Assembly: GCF_002216685.1 (NCBI RefSeq)
Contig: NZ_CP022353.1
Coordinates: forward strand, 1,922,001 to 1,986,000
Origin: Vibrio tarriae
GTDB lineage: Bacteria > Pseudomonadota > Gammaproteobacteria > Enterobacterales > Vibrionaceae
Direction: 5' to 3'
DNA length: 64,000 nucleotides
The notes below the pieces were generated by a model that saw nothing but the letters and a program-made list of their open reading frames with translations, did not search any database and had not been told where the DNA came from. Both the position numbers and the translations under genes were made by a program. This document shows positions 19,875 through 29,596 of this stretch, piece after piece; position 1 is the stretch's first letter, and each line of letters opens with the position of its first letter.

Positions 19875-20720
19875 ATGGTTTTAACACATCTTAGTCAATC
19901 AAGAGTTTTCCAGGGTTGGCATAAGCAATACCAACATCGCTCAGAAGTACTCAACTGCATGATGCGATTTTCGATATTTTTGCCTCCACAAGCTACCAAT
20001 AACCACAAAGTTCCAGTCTTGTATTGGTTGTCTGGTCTCACCTGTAACGACGAAAACTTTATGCAAAAAGCTGCAGCATTTGAAAAAGCTGCTGAACTTG
20101 GGTTGGCAATAGTAGCAGCTGATACTAGCCCGAGAGGAGAAGGAGTGGCTGATGATCCAGATGGACAATATGACTTAGGTCTTGGTGCGGGATTTTATCT
20201 CAATGCCACTCAGCAACCTTGGAAAAGGCATTATCAAATGTATGACTACATAGCCTACGAATTACCCAAGCTGATTGAAGAAAACTTCCCTGTCACTCAA
20301 AAAAAAGCAATCGCAGGGCATAGCATGGGAGGACATGGTGCGCTAACTATCGGCCTACGTAACCAAGGGCACTATTGCTCCATCTCTGCATTTAGTCCGA
20401 TTTGCCATCCAATTAATGCACCATGGGGGCAAAAAGCCTTTCGTCATTATTTAGGGGAAAATACCGAAGATTGGCAACAGTATGACACTGTTCAGTTACT
20501 CAAAACTCAGCCTCTTGAACTGCCAATATTGATAGACCAAGGAATGGCAGACCCTTTCCTTGAAGAACAGTTGCAAATTGAAGCGCTTAAACAAGTGATA
20601 CCGAGTGAAACCAAGAAAATAGAGATTCGTCAGCAGCCCGGCTATGACCACAGCTATTTTTTCATTCAGAGCTTTATTGCTGAACATCTTACCTTCCATT
20701 GGCAACATCTTTCCGTTTAA
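19875..20720 (+). CDS. frmB: S-formylglutathione hydrolase
   Basis: Esterase D family protein of 281 residues. The serine hydrolase nucleophile elbow is GHSMGGHGAL (Ser150 from the ATG used here), with a His in GYDHSYFF near the C-terminus completing the triad. It hydrolyses S-formylglutathione to formate and glutathione. The frame is open from 19854, but the start at 19875 follows an AAAGGAG site by 4-5 bases. Coexpressed with frmA. Confidence 0.93.
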   Translation: MVLTHLSQSRVFQGWHKQYQHRSEVLNCMMRFSIFLPPQATNNHKVPVLYWLSGLTCNDENFMQKAAAFEKAAELGLAIVAADTSPRGEGVADDPDGQYDLGLGAGFYLNATQQPWKRHYQMYDYIAYELPKLIEENFPVTQKKAIAGHSMGGHGALTIGLRNQGHYCSISAFSPICHPINAPWGQKAFRHYLGENTEDWQQYDTVQLLKTQPLELPILIDQGMADPFLEEQLQIEALKQVIPSETKKIEIRQQPGYDHSYFFIQSFIAEHLTFHWQHLSV

Positions 20721-20751
20721 AGCAAAAAGCCTGCATTGCAGGCTTTTTGCT
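20721..20751. terminator. bidirectional terminator frmB / abgT-like copy 2
   Basis: AAAAAGCCTGCA-TTGCAGGCTTTTT between convergent genes, with T runs on both strands. Confidence 0.88.
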
Positions 20752-20763
20752 TATCCAATGAGA

Positions 20764-22323
20764 TTACATTGTATAGGTGTATGGCGCTTGAATACCCAGC
20801 GGGATCCCCAATGCCCAGTAAACCAGCAGGAACAGTGACCAACCAATCAGCATAGCAATTGAGTACGGCATCATCATCGAAGCCAAAGTACCAATCCCTG
20901 TTGATTTCACATAGCGTTGGCAATACACCACCACCAGTGGGAAGAACACCATCAATGGCGAAATAATGTTAGACACCGAATCACCCACACGGTACGCCGC
21001 TTGAGACAGTTCAGGAGAAATGCCCACAGCCATCAACATAGGCACCAAAATTGGACCAATCAGAGCCCACTTGGCCGATGCTGAACCCACTAGCAAGTTG
21101 ACCATAGCGGTGAGTAGAATCATGCCCACAATAGTGGCTTGGCCTGGCAGATCCATAGCTTTCAAACCTTCGGCACCGTAAAGTGCCAACATAGTACCAA
21201 TGTTCGATTGACCAAAAGCAGACAAAAACTGCGCACAGAAAAACGACATTACAATATACGCGCCCATGGTCGACATGGTTGCCGACATCGCTTTGATTAC
21301 ATCGTTACTATTCTTGAAGGTTCCCGCAACACGGCCATAGACGATACCAGGGATGATAAACAGGATAAAAATCAATGGCACAATTGACTTCATGATCGGC
21401 GCAGTGAAGGCCGTAATTTGTCCATCAGGAGAACGCAGTGCCGAATTGTCAGGCCATACTGCCGCCACTAACAGTGCGATACCAGCGATCATTGCCCAGC
21501 CTGCGTAGCGGAAAGCTTTTGATTCAATCGCAGTGAAAGAGCCCAAATCAGGAGCTGATTCTGCATCTTCATCCACTTTAGTGGCCGCTAGACGAGGTTC
21601 GATGACTTTATCGGTGACATACCAGCCAATAGCAACGATGACGATAGAAGAAAGGCCAGTGAAGTAAATATTGGCTAATGGGTTTACTTGGTAGGACTGA
21701 TCCAACACTTGCGCTGCCGTTTGCGTAAAGCCCGCCAACAGCGGATCGATACCTGACGGAATAAAGTTTGCCGAGAAACCACCAGATACGCCAGCAAACG
21801 CGGCAGCAATACCTGCGAGCGGATGACGACCTGCAGCATGGAAAATAATACCGCCCAGTGGAATCACCAGTACATAGCCTGCATCGGCCGCAGTATGCGA
21901 AACAATCGCCACCAAAATCAGCATAGGTGTTAGTAGTTTCGCAGGCGTGACATTAAGCATTTTCTTTAGGCCAGTGGTAATAAAGCCTGAAGAGTCAGCA
22001 ACGCCCACCCCTAGCATAGCGACAAGAACAATCCCCAATGGCGCAAAACTGGTAAACGTGGTCACCATATTGGCAAGAAAATGAGCCAGTGATTCGCCGG
22101 TCAGTAAATTTTTGATTTCAAGAGCTTCATTAGTACGAGGGTTAGTCAAATCAAAACTAACGTTAGAGAGCAGAGCAGAGGAAACCCAGACGATAACTAA
22201 TGCCCAAAAGAAAAGAATCGCAGGATCTGGGATTTTGTTCCCTGCCCGTTCAATAAAGTTTAAAAAGCGGTCCATCCCACTTGATTTGGCCGATGGCGCT
22301 TGATTGATAGCTTGGTTACTCAT
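20764..22323 (-). CDS. AbgT family transporter, copy 2
   Basis: Membrane protein of 519 residues, paralogous to the transporter at 4765. It shares the AAFAGVSGGFSANFIPSGIDPL and VGDSVSNIISPLMVFF signature regions and the LVGSASAKWALIGPI segment. Substrate is likely a p-aminobenzoyl-glutamate-like or dipeptide-like anion, or an antimetabolite for export; sequence cannot settle this. No peptidase gene lies beside it. Confidence 0.85.
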   Translation of the reverse strand: MSNQAINQAPSAKSSGMDRFLNFIERAGNKIPDPAILFFWALVIVWVSSALLSNVSFDLTNPRTNEALEIKNLLTGESLAHFLANMVTTFTSFAPLGIVLVAMLGVGVADSSGFITTGLKKMLNVTPAKLLTPMLILVAIVSHTAADAGYVLVIPLGGIIFHAAGRHPLAGIAAAFAGVSGGFSANFIPSGIDPLLAGFTQTAAQVLDQSYQVNPLANIYFTGLSSIVIVAIGWYVTDKVIEPRLAATKVDEDAESAPDLGSFTAIESKAFRYAGWAMIAGIALLVAAVWPDNSALRSPDGQITAFTAPIMKSIVPLIFILFIIPGIVYGRVAGTFKNSNDVIKAMSATMSTMGAYIVMSFFCAQFLSAFGQSNIGTMLALYGAEGLKAMDLPGQATIVGMILLTAMVNLLVGSASAKWALIGPILVPMLMAVGISPELSQAAYRVGDSVSNIISPLMVFFPLVVVYCQRYVKSTGIGTLASMMMPYSIAMLIGWSLFLLVYWALGIPLGIQAPYTYTM

Positions 22324-22717
22324 AGAAAATTCCGTAATGTGATGTTGCTGCGTGAGGCCTTGTTAGAGTGGCCTTCTGTATCCGTTTCGAGTTTCCCTGT
22401 AGCCATTGAGATTGGTCACAATGAAACGGCGATTTGTCGTTTGGCATTGTATAGAAACGCCTAAACCAAAGCACAGTGTTCGTTCTTTTTTTACATATTT
22501 AGAGACATATTTTGCAAAAAAAGAAAACCAAAGATACACACTCGAAACATTATCGAAAAAACAACACATACATTTAAGAAACGAATTTGCAAAACATGAG
22601 TTTGCAAATATCGCCGCCAACAGAATTGAAAGCGGCAAACAATGGTAGGGAAGTACATACGAATGCGAAAATCACAATAGAACAAAGCGAGAGCAATACT
22701 TTCCTCATAGCCCTTTC
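22324..22717. other. gene-free stretch between abgT-like copy 2 and pilV
   Basis: 394 AT-rich bases that should contain the abgT-like promoter on the minus strand and the end of the pilin operon. The short frames here have no convincing ribosome site or recognisable product. I see no strong terminator hairpin. Confidence 0.5.
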
Positions 22718-23131
22718 TCAATCAAATTCGCTGTATTTAGAGATCATGGTTTTCAACTCCACCGACTGAGTTTCACCATGACGATCTTCCCATGACGCTT
22801 CGATACGAATAGTTTTTAATGACCCCGATAACGTTGCAGCAGGTACAGACCAAGACAAGGTATAGAAAGGATGTGAAGCATCATTCCCAGATACAATATC
22901 GGTCGCGAAATCAGCTGCAGGCATCGCTGGGTTGGCCGAAGAAGCGCCACGAGTACGAAACCACTCCAATTTTTGCTCGGCAAGGTTCAGAGCCTCGATA
23001 CTGTGCATGGCGAAATCGGCACGCTGCTCAATGTAAGCTTGCAGTTTCACCAGACCAAGCGCACCAACCCCAATCAGCACAAAAGAGAGCATTACTTCAA
23101 TTAAGCTAAAACCACCTTGCTTATTGCGCAT
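22718..23131 (-). CDS. pilV: type IV pilus minor pilin, PilV-like
   Basis: Prepilin-like protein of 137 residues from the internal ATG at 23131. Leader MRNKQGG, then FSLIEVMLSFVLIGVGALGL, with the PilD processing site G7/F8 and Glu at +5. The middle, RADFAMHSIEALNLAEQKLEWFRTR, is typical of PilV. Minor pilins of this class prime assembly and sit at the pilus tip. Its start overlaps the end of the PilX-like gene by 11 bases. Last gene of the minor pilin operon. Confidence 0.8.
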   Translation of the reverse strand: MRNKQGGFSLIEVMLSFVLIGVGALGLVKLQAYIEQRADFAMHSIEALNLAEQKLEWFRTRGASSANPAMPAADFATDIVSGNDASHPFYTLSWSVPAATLSGSLKTIRIEASWEDRHGETQSVELKTMISKYSEFD

Positions 23132-24353
23132 TCCAGCTACCTTCTTTCCAACGAGGATTAACAAAATTCCTTGTAATATTATCAATCACATCTTTATTAA
23201 AATTAAACACTAGAGAATTATTAAATGCAGCAGCTTGTCCGGAACTATCAAGAAATTGTCCTCCAGTTACGGTAAAAGAGCCATGCTGATAATAAGATGC
23301 AATGGTTCTGAAAGAATCTGGTATCACACTAGGATTGTGGTTTAAATGAGCATTAGCGTCAAAAGAAGCCCAATGTTCAGTCGATGGCACATAGTCTTTA
23401 TTAAAATGAAAAAGAACACCTTTCAGTTCTCCATTTCCCATAACAGAAAATATCCCCTCATGTACTAATATCAACACTCCAGGTGTTTTTTGAGAGGCTG
23501 AAGAAATTTTTTCTGTGTAACTAGCATCAAGCTCACACCCTCCCTCTATCCATAGGTGATAATTTTTACTTTCTATTTGCTCCAATATTTTTTTGCCACA
23601 TTCAGGAACAACTTTAGGCTGCCCACCACTGTTTTCAGGTGCGGTTATTTGAGTAAACTTTGGATTATTTTTTATTTTTTCGTGCTGTTCTGCACTTACA
23701 CCGAAAAACTCTTCAAACAAACTCATATCTGGCTGTTTAACAAAATCATGTCCAGAAGGCAATTCTCCAGTCGCACTAGATTTATATGTAGTTTTGCAAT
23801 CTTTACCGCTTGGATTTACGAAACCAGAATAGGGTGGTTTATTCGGAATCAATATTCCATCATTTTGTATAGCACCTGATGCATCAAAAATATTCTTATA
23901 CCTTAGTGCTATACATTCCCAGCCATCAATATTGAAAACCCCTGGGTCTGGAATAATATCGATACTTCCTCGAACATAAATATCAGAAGCCGATTGGATT
24001 GCACCGTGAGCCCTGTTTCCTGAGATAAGAATATCTTTAACTAATAATGTATAACTATATCGAGAAATAACTTTATACCCTGAACTGATTAAACTAAATT
24101 GAGGAATTACGCCCAACCCACTATCGCAATCGTTAACTATCCCAGGAAGGCCATTGGTAATTAAGAACTGGGAATATCCGCACTCTAATCCACCCTCAGC
24201 TAACCAATGTTCTTGCCTCGCTTTAACCTCATTCTGCGCCCGCTTAATTTGGTAAAACAGATTTTTATAGGAGCCTAAGGTGACCACTAAAGCAACAGAA
24301 AGTAATATAGACGTGATTAATAAGGTCGCTACCCCTTGTTGATATTGACGCAT
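23121..24353 (-). CDS. large PilX/GspK-like minor pilin component
   Basis: Protein of 410 residues starting MRQYQQGVATLLITSILLSV, a short leader with a likely PilD site at G7 and no Glu at +5, as in PilX/GspK-type tip components. Position between pilW and pilV supports the role. It is about twice the length of a typical PilX: after residue 80 comes a large, low-GC extracellular region with several Cys and a long Gly/Ser/Asn-rich stretch that I do not recognise. It could carry an adhesive or receptor-binding function. Its start overlaps the pilW stop by one base (ATG/stop at 24353). Confidence 0.7.
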   Translation of the reverse strand: MRQYQQGVATLLITSILLSVALVVTLGSYKNLFYQIKRAQNEVKARQEHWLAEGGLECGYSQFLITNGLPGIVNDCDSGLGVIPQFSLISSGYKVISRYSYTLLVKDILISGNRAHGAIQSASDIYVRGSIDIIPDPGVFNIDGWECIALRYKNIFDASGAIQNDGILIPNKPPYSGFVNPSGKDCKTTYKSSATGELPSGHDFVKQPDMSLFEEFFGVSAEQHEKIKNNPKFTQITAPENSGGQPKVVPECGKKILEQIESKNYHLWIEGGCELDASYTEKISSASQKTPGVLILVHEGIFSVMGNGELKGVLFHFNKDYVPSTEHWASFDANAHLNHNPSVIPDSFRTIASYYQHGSFTVTGGQFLDSSGQAAAFNNSLVFNFNKDVIDNITRNFVNPRWKEGSWNAQ

Positions 24354-24943
24354 CATTGCCAATTCCTTTGTTGAACCTGTAATGACATTGCATGAGAAAT
24401 CGAGGGATCATTTTTTAACTCAGCCGCCATAGAGATAGAAATAAATGCACTTTCAACTGCAGAACCTGATAACACTGTTCGATGAACTTCAAACTGAGTT
24501 ACTTTAATTTGTTTTGGATCAAAGAGATCAAAACATCCTGTCGCTGCCGAAACGATGTTCAAAGGTGAAATGGAGTCCTTTTGGCAATAATTCAACATAT
24601 TATTGTTGAGCTGATATACAGTATTGCTCGCTTCACTCGCAGTCTTTCTATAGACATAACCGATTTTATTCGCTTGTTGATATAGAACATTAGCTGAGCC
24701 AGAAAGCATCATTGAGTTTGTTGCTATTCCATCAAACCCCGCACGCTGAATATCCTCTTTCATTTGTTGCATCACACTGCTCATCTGTTGCAGCAGCATA
24801 ATTTCTTTACTACGCTGTGCGGCAGCTTTCTGGTTAGAAAGAAACACAGCCCCAACAATTCCCAGTGCTATCGCTCCAACCAAGGCTGCGATCATAAATT
24901 CAATGAGCGTATTACCTTGTTGTTTAGCACTTTTCAAAGCCAT
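24353..24943 (-). CDS. pilW: type IV pilus minor pilin, PilW-like
   Basis: Protein of 196 residues from ATG 24943: MALKSAKQQG then NTLIEFMIAALVGAIALGIVGAVF. Processing site G10/N11 with Glu at +5. The helix and later MEDI-like region (QQMKEDIQRAGFDG) match PilW, which bridges minor pilins in the priming complex. Its start overlaps the upstream fimT-like gene by about 20 bases, indicating tight operon packing. Confidence 0.8.
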   Translation of the reverse strand: MALKSAKQQGNTLIEFMIAALVGAIALGIVGAVFLSNQKAAAQRSKEIMLLQQMSSVMQQMKEDIQRAGFDGIATNSMMLSGSANVLYQQANKIGYVYRKTASEASNTVYQLNNNMLNYCQKDSISPLNIVSAATGCFDLFDPKQIKVTQFEVHRTVLSGSAVESAFISISMAAELKNDPSISHAMSLQVQQRNWQ

Positions 24944-25436
24944 ATTTTGCCTCACTCTCAGTGCATACTTTTATCCGTCCAGCTCGATTATGAACCGTAA
25001 TTTTTATCGGATTCGTATCCGATTCAGATTGCTTAATCGCTATACTTCCCGCTTCTTGCGGATTCCCCATTACATGATCAAATTTCACGCTAGTTAAAGA
25101 GTTCGTACTCGAGACCACCAAATTCCGATATCGATTACCTTGAAGTTCAGCAACCGTATTAGCTGTCGTAATTGCGGCAACATCAGATACACTCGCGAGC
25201 AATAACTTCCAATTCCCGGTGGATGACGGAAAGTCTTGGATGTGAACCCACAAGTCTTGGTTTCTCAACACTGATTCAGATTTCGCTTGAATCAAAAAAC
25301 CCTGCAATTCATTGGCTAAATTCACCATTTTAGTTTGCTGGCTGACTTTGGAAAAATTAGGGGCAGCAAAAAGCAATAGCGCAGTTAAAACTGCGACAGT
25401 GATAAGAAGCTCCAATAAAGTAAAGCCGCGATGCAT
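24924..25436 (-). CDS. fimT: type IV pilus minor pilin, FimT/GspH-like
   Basis: Protein of 170 residues from ATG 25436: MHRGFTLLELLITVAVLTAL, with PilD site G4/F5 and Glu at +5. The remainder fits the FimT/GspH fold (LANELQGFLIQAKSESVLRNQDLWVHI). FimT-type minor pilins of naturally competent bacteria bind DNA at the pilus tip. It is the first gene of the minus-strand minor pilin operon and is divergent from the pilE-like gene. Confidence 0.82.
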   Translation of the reverse strand: MHRGFTLLELLITVAVLTALLLFAAPNFSKVSQQTKMVNLANELQGFLIQAKSESVLRNQDLWVHIQDFPSSTGNWKLLLASVSDVAAITTANTVAELQGNRYRNLVVSSTNSLTSVKFDHVMGNPQEAGSIAIKQSESDTNPIKITVHNRAGRIKVCTESEAKYGFEKC

Positions 25437-25532
25437 TTCCCAAAATCCTTTGCAAACTGTGAGAGGATGATGAATCAACTTGCATAGATGCTAACAGCTA
25501 TCAACAATGGTGTTGTTTTATAAAGAGAAGTA

Positions 25533-25976
25533 ATGGAAATGATTCGAAAAATTTTCTGCAAGCCAAGCATGAGTCGGCAACAAGGTATGACATTGATCGA
25601 ATTAATGATCGCCGTGGTGATTGTGGGTGTATTAGCGAGCATCGCCTATCCTGCTTATACCAACTATGTCAAAGAGGGGCATCGTAAGCAGGCGATGGCA
25701 GATATGGCCAAAATTCAGCTCTACTTAGAAGAAAAATATAACAATGGTTATACAGCTACGGGCATCGTTGATGCGCAGAAGGTATGTAATGCGTTTTGCA
25801 GCGTAAACAGCGACCGCTACAAGATTGTTATCGAAACAACAACGAGCAGCTACACGATTACAGCTACCCCACAATCTAGTAAAGGGCAAAATAGTGATAA
25901 ATGTGCAGGGAACACCTACACATCCCTCACATTAAATGAGAAAGGGGTCACATCACCGAGTACGTGCTGGAAATAG
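25533..25976 (+). CDS. pilE: type IV pilin, PilE-like
   Basis: Protein of 147 residues. The leader MEMIRKIFCKPSMSRQQG is followed by MTLIELMIAVVIVGVLASIAYPAYTNY, with cleavage at G18/M19 and Glu at +5. Two Cys pairs (CNAFC, and KCAGNT...CW at the end) suggest disulfide loops. The ATG at 25533 has a GAGAAG site 5-6 bases upstream; an internal ATG at 25569 would give a shorter leader but lacks a ribosome site. PilE-type minor pilins take part in initiation and in the pilus shaft. Confidence 0.82.
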   Translation: MEMIRKIFCKPSMSRQQGMTLIELMIAVVIVGVLASIAYPAYTNYVKEGHRKQAMADMAKIQLYLEEKYNNGYTATGIVDAQKVCNAFCSVNSDRYKIVIETTTSSYTITATPQSSKGQNSDKCAGNTYTSLTLNEKGVTSPSTCWK

Positions 25977-26008
25977 CAACCCGGTTCATTTCGCTTTGCC
26001 TGAAACAA

Positions 26009-26034
26009 GAAAAGACCAGCTTGCTGGTCTTTTC
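26009..26034. terminator. bidirectional terminator pilE / dnaJ
   Basis: AAAAGACCAGC-TTGCTGGTCTTTT between convergent genes. Confidence 0.85.
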
Positions 26035-26058
26035 TCTAAGTGACTTATTCCGTCGTAC

Positions 26059-27207
26059 TTAACTGGTTAGATCATCAAAAAACTTCTTCACACCGTTAAA
26101 GAAGCCTTCGGCTTTCGGCTTGTGTTTGGTTGCCGCTTCGCCACCACAGGAGTCTTCAAACTCTTTCAACAGCTCTTTCTGACGAGCACTCAAATTGACT
26201 GGGGTTTCGACCACAAGTTTGACAATCAGATCGCCTAATGCTGCAGAGCGAACGCTTTTCACACCCTTACCGCGCATGCGGAACATGCGGCCGGTTTGGG
26301 TTTCAGCCGGCACTTTTAAGCTCACACGGCCATCAAGTGTGGGAACTTCCACTTCACCGCCCAGAGCCGCCATCGCAAAGCTCACTGGCACTTCACAGTA
26401 CAAGTTATTGCCATCGCGCTCGAAAATGTGGTGCTCTTTGACATGCACTTGTACGTACAAATCGCCTGCTGGCGCCCCCATTTCTCCCGCTTCACCTTCA
26501 CCAGCCAGACGGATGCGATCACCCGTATCCACACCGGCTGGAATTTTCACATTGAGTGTTTTGGTCTTTTGCTTACGACCTTGGCCATGACAGACGTTAC
26601 AAGGATCTTTAATGATCTTGCCTTTACCATGACAGGTTGGACAGGTTTGCTGCACCGCAAAGAAGCCCTGACGCATCTGAACTTGACCATGACCATGACA
26701 GGTTCCGCAAGTTTGTGCTGAGGTGCCTTTTTTCGCACCTGAGCCATCACAAGCGTCACAGTGTACTAATGTCGGTACTTCAATCTCTTTCGAGCAGCCA
26801 CGAACCGCTTCTTCAAGGCTCAGTTCCATGTTGTAACGTAGGTCGGAGCCACGCTGTGCTCTTGGGCCGCCGCCACGGCGACCACCACCGAAGATGTCAC
26901 CAAACACATCACCAAAGATATCGCCAAAGTCAGCAGCACCGCCACCGCCGAAGCCGCCACCACCAAAACCACCTGCGCCTTGCTCAAACGCCGCATGGCC
27001 GTATTGGTCATAAGCGGCTTTCTTCTGCGCATCAGTCAGAATTTCATACGCTTCTTTGACTTCTTTAAACTTTTCCGCCGCACCAGCATCTCCCGAGTTG
27101 CGGTCCGGGTGGTATTTCATCGCAAGGCGTTTGTATGCCTTTTTAATATCACGCTCGGAGGCGTCACGGCCTACGCCTAATACTTCGTAAAAATCACGTT
27201 TTGACAT
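26059..27207 (-). CDS. dnaJ: chaperone DnaJ (Hsp40)
   Basis: DnaJ of 382 residues from ATG 27207 (the frame opens further upstream, but [17 protein letters not shown] is the conserved start). J domain 1-70 with HPD at 33-35, a Gly/Phe-rich linker (about 75-110), four CxxCxGxG zinc-binding repeats ([32 protein letters not shown]) and C-terminal substrate-binding domains. It stimulates the ATPase of DnaK, whose gene lies upstream on the same strand. Confidence 0.97.
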   Translation of the reverse strand: MSKRDFYEVLGVGRDASERDIKKAYKRLAMKYHPDRNSGDAGAAEKFKEVKEAYEILTDAQKKAAYDQYGHAAFEQGAGGFGGGGFGGGGAADFGDIFGDVFGDIFGGGRRGGGPRAQRGSDLRYNMELSLEEAVRGCSKEIEVPTLVHCDACDGSGAKKGTSAQTCGTCHGHGQVQMRQGFFAVQQTCPTCHGKGKIIKDPCNVCHGQGRKQKTKTLNVKIPAGVDTGDRIRLAGEGEAGEMGAPAGDLYVQVHVKEHHIFERDGNNLYCEVPVSFAMAALGGEVEVPTLDGRVSLKVPAETQTGRMFRMRGKGVKSVRSAALGDLIVKLVVETPVNLSARQKELLKEFEDSCGGEAATKHKPKAEGFFNGVKKFFDDLTS

Positions 27208-27406
27208 GTTCTCAGTCACCAATTTATTACTGCCAACGGCTACGCCGCTCGGTGGGTATCGATATAGATAAGGGGATCAAGTTGCCTTTATCTTTAGCGA
27301 CACGCTTCAAACAGACGGGCGTAAGAGTTACCTCAAACGCCCGCTGTTTCAAAGTTCAATAAGAACTCAGCAAACCGCACGAGTTATTTCGTGCGGTATA
27401 GCTCAA

Positions 27407-29314
27407 TTACTTCTTATCGTCGTTAACTTCTTCAAACTCAGCGTCAACTACGTCATCTTCTTTTGTTGAAGACTGTTCAGCGTTTGCACCTTGTGCTTGA
27501 GCTTGTTGCTGCGCGATTTCCATCAGCTTCTGTGCCGCTGCCATCAGTGCTTGCACTTTGGCATCGATTTCCGCTTTGTCTTCGCCTTTTTTCGCTGTTT
27601 CTAGCTCGTTAATCGCCGTTTCGATCTTCGCTTTCTCATCCGCTGGCAGTGCTTCGCCTGCTTCAGTGATTTGTTTGCGAGTCGCGTGGATCATCTGGTC
27701 TGCTTGGTTACGTGCAGTCGCTAACTCTTCGAACTTTTTGTCCGCTTCTTTGTTCGCTTCTGCTTCTTGAACCATTTTTTCGATTTCAGCATCGCTCAGA
27801 CCGCCAGAAGCTTGGATAGTGATCTTCTGCTCTTTGCCTGTCTGCTTGTCTTTTGCTGAAACGTGCAGGATACCGTCCGCATCCAAGTCGAAGATTACTT
27901 CGATTTGTGGCATACCGCGTGGCGCTGCGTTGATACCCTCTAGGTTAAATTGACCCAGAGATTTGTTGTACATCGCTTGCTTACGCTCACCTTGCAGTAC
28001 ATGGATGGTTACTGCGCTTTGGTTATCTTCCGCCGTAGAGAACACTTGGTTCGCTTTGGTTGGGATAGTGGTGTTTTTCTCGATGAGTTTGGTCATCACT
28101 CCGCCCATGGTTTCAATACCCAGAGACAGAGGCGTTACGTCTAGCAGCAGAACGTCTTTTACTTCACCCGCCAGAACACCACCTTGAACCGCAGCACCTA
28201 CCGCTACCGCTTCATCAGGGTTCACGTCTTTACGTGGCTCTTTACCAAAGAATTCAGCCACTTTCTTCTGAACCATTGGCATACGAGTTTGACCACCGAC
28301 AAGGATAACGTCAGTAATCTCGTTCACAGACAGGCCAGCGTCAGCCAGAGCAACTTTCAGAGGCTCCAGAGAACGTTGAACCAAATCTTCAACCAGCGCT
28401 TCCAGTTTCGCACGAGTCACTTTGATGTTCATGTGCTTAGGACCGGTCGCATCTGCCGTGATGTATGGCAGGTTAACGTCAGTTTGCTGCGCAGAAGAAA
28501 GTTCAATTTTCGCTTTCTCAGCCGCTTCTTTCAGACGTTGCATTGCTAGCGGGTCGTTACGCAGATCGATACCTTGGTCTTTTTTGAATTCGTCAACCAG
28601 GTAGTTGATCATGCGGTTGTCAAAGTCTTCACCACCTAGGTGAGTGTCACCGTTGGTAGACAAAACTTCGAAGGTTTTCTCGCCTTCAACTTCATCGATC
28701 TCAATGATAGAGATATCGAATGTACCACCGCCAAGGTCGTATACCGCGATTGTGCGATCGCCGCCTTGCTTGTCTAGGCCGTAAGCCAGAGCGGCTGCGG
28801 TTGGCTCGTTGATGATACGTTTCACTTCTAGACCTGCGATACGGCCAGCATCTTTGGTTGCTTGACGCTGAGCATCGTTAAAGTAAGCAGGTACAGTGAT
28901 AACCGCTGCAGTAACTGGTTCACCGAGGAAATCTTCCGCGGTTTTCTTCATTTTCTTCAGCACTTCAGCAGACACTTGAGGAGCCGCCATTTTTTGGCCT
29001 TTCGCTTCAACCCAAGCATCACCATTGTCAGCCTTAACGATTTTGTAAGGCATGATTTTGATATCGCGCTGAACTTCTTCGTCTTCAAAACGACGACCGA
29101 TCAAACGCTTGATTGCAAATAGCGTATTTTGTGGGTTAGTGACTGCTTGACGTTTTGCAGGTTGACCCACCAGAGTTTCACCGTCTGTATAGGCGATTAC
29201 AGAAGGAGTAGTACGCTCACCCTCTGCGTTTTCAATTACGCGAGGCTTGTCGCCGTCCAACACAGCAACACATGAGTTTGTAGTACCTAAGTCAATACCA
29301 ATGATTTTACCCAT
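27407..29314 (-). CDS. dnaK: chaperone DnaK (Hsp70)
   Basis: Full-length Hsp70 of 635 residues: [20 protein letters not shown] at the start, [17 protein letters not shown] and [13 protein letters not shown] in the ATPase domain (1-385), then the substrate-binding domain and helical lid with a Gln/Ala-rich tail ending EEVNDDKK. Works with DnaJ and GrpE. It is followed by dnaJ after a 199-base gap that contains inverted repeats. Two sigma-32-type promoters lie upstream. In this window grpE is separated from dnaK by the zinc-uptake locus. Confidence 0.98.
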   Translation of the reverse strand: MGKIIGIDLGTTNSCVAVLDGDKPRVIENAEGERTTPSVIAYTDGETLVGQPAKRQAVTNPQNTLFAIKRLIGRRFEDEEVQRDIKIMPYKIVKADNGDAWVEAKGQKMAAPQVSAEVLKKMKKTAEDFLGEPVTAAVITVPAYFNDAQRQATKDAGRIAGLEVKRIINEPTAAALAYGLDKQGGDRTIAVYDLGGGTFDISIIEIDEVEGEKTFEVLSTNGDTHLGGEDFDNRMINYLVDEFKKDQGIDLRNDPLAMQRLKEAAEKAKIELSSAQQTDVNLPYITADATGPKHMNIKVTRAKLEALVEDLVQRSLEPLKVALADAGLSVNEITDVILVGGQTRMPMVQKKVAEFFGKEPRKDVNPDEAVAVGAAVQGGVLAGEVKDVLLLDVTPLSLGIETMGGVMTKLIEKNTTIPTKANQVFSTAEDNQSAVTIHVLQGERKQAMYNKSLGQFNLEGINAAPRGMPQIEVIFDLDADGILHVSAKDKQTGKEQKITIQASGGLSDAEIEKMVQEAEANKEADKKFEELATARNQADQMIHATRKQITEAGEALPADEKAKIETAINELETAKKGEDKAEIDAKVQALMAAAQKLMEIAQQQAQAQGANAEQSSTKEDDVVDAEFEEVNDDKK

Positions 29315-29359
29315 CAGGCTATCTCCAAAAAAATTCTATGTTCGATTTGTATACCCCTA

Positions 29360-29386
29360 ATGTGGGGATGGAGAATCGGGTTTCAA
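29360..29386 (-). promoter_or_regulatory. dnaK: sigma-32 heat-shock promoter for dnaK (proximal)
   Basis: On the minus strand TTGAAA (29381-29386), a 13-base spacer, then CCCCACAT (29360-29367), a close match to the heat-shock consensus CTTGAAA-N13-CCCCATNT. About 45 bases before the dnaK ATG. Confidence 0.8.
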
Positions 29387-29435
29387 CCCCTACTCACAAA
29401 CCAAAACGGGCTTGTTTGCTTCTCGTATGCCCCTT

Positions 29436-29463
29436 AAATAAGGTCTTCAAAAGCCATTTCAAG
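29436..29463 (-). promoter_or_regulatory. dnaK: possible second sigma-32 promoter for dnaK (distal)
   Basis: On the minus strand CTTGAAA (29457-29463), a 13-base spacer, then CCTTATTT (29436-29443). The -35 is perfect and the -10 has two mismatches. Confidence 0.55.
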
Positions 29464-29504
29464 GGTAAAAGTGAAAAAAATTCAAATTTATTATGTTTTA
29501 AGGC

Positions 29505-29534
29505 ATAAAAAAGCGAAGCCAATCGGCTTCGCTA
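29505..29534 (-). terminator. terminator of the zinc-uptake operon
   Basis: GCGAAGCC-AATC-GGCTTCGC; on the minus strand followed by TTTTTTATG. It lies 60 bases after the permease stop and isolates dnaK from the locus upstream. Confidence 0.82.
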
Positions 29535-29596
29535 ATCATCATAAATTCAACAAGGTGACTGAAATTGAACGTCACAATGTGTGGATGAATGTTTAA

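Noticed and set aside
22406-22648. 80-codon plus-strand frame in the gap before pilV
   Set aside because: No ribosome site, low-complexity AT-rich sequence, no recognisable product.
23556-23879. 107-codon plus-strand frame inside the PilX-like gene
   Set aside because: Antisense to the pilin operon and typical of a random open frame in AT-rich DNA.
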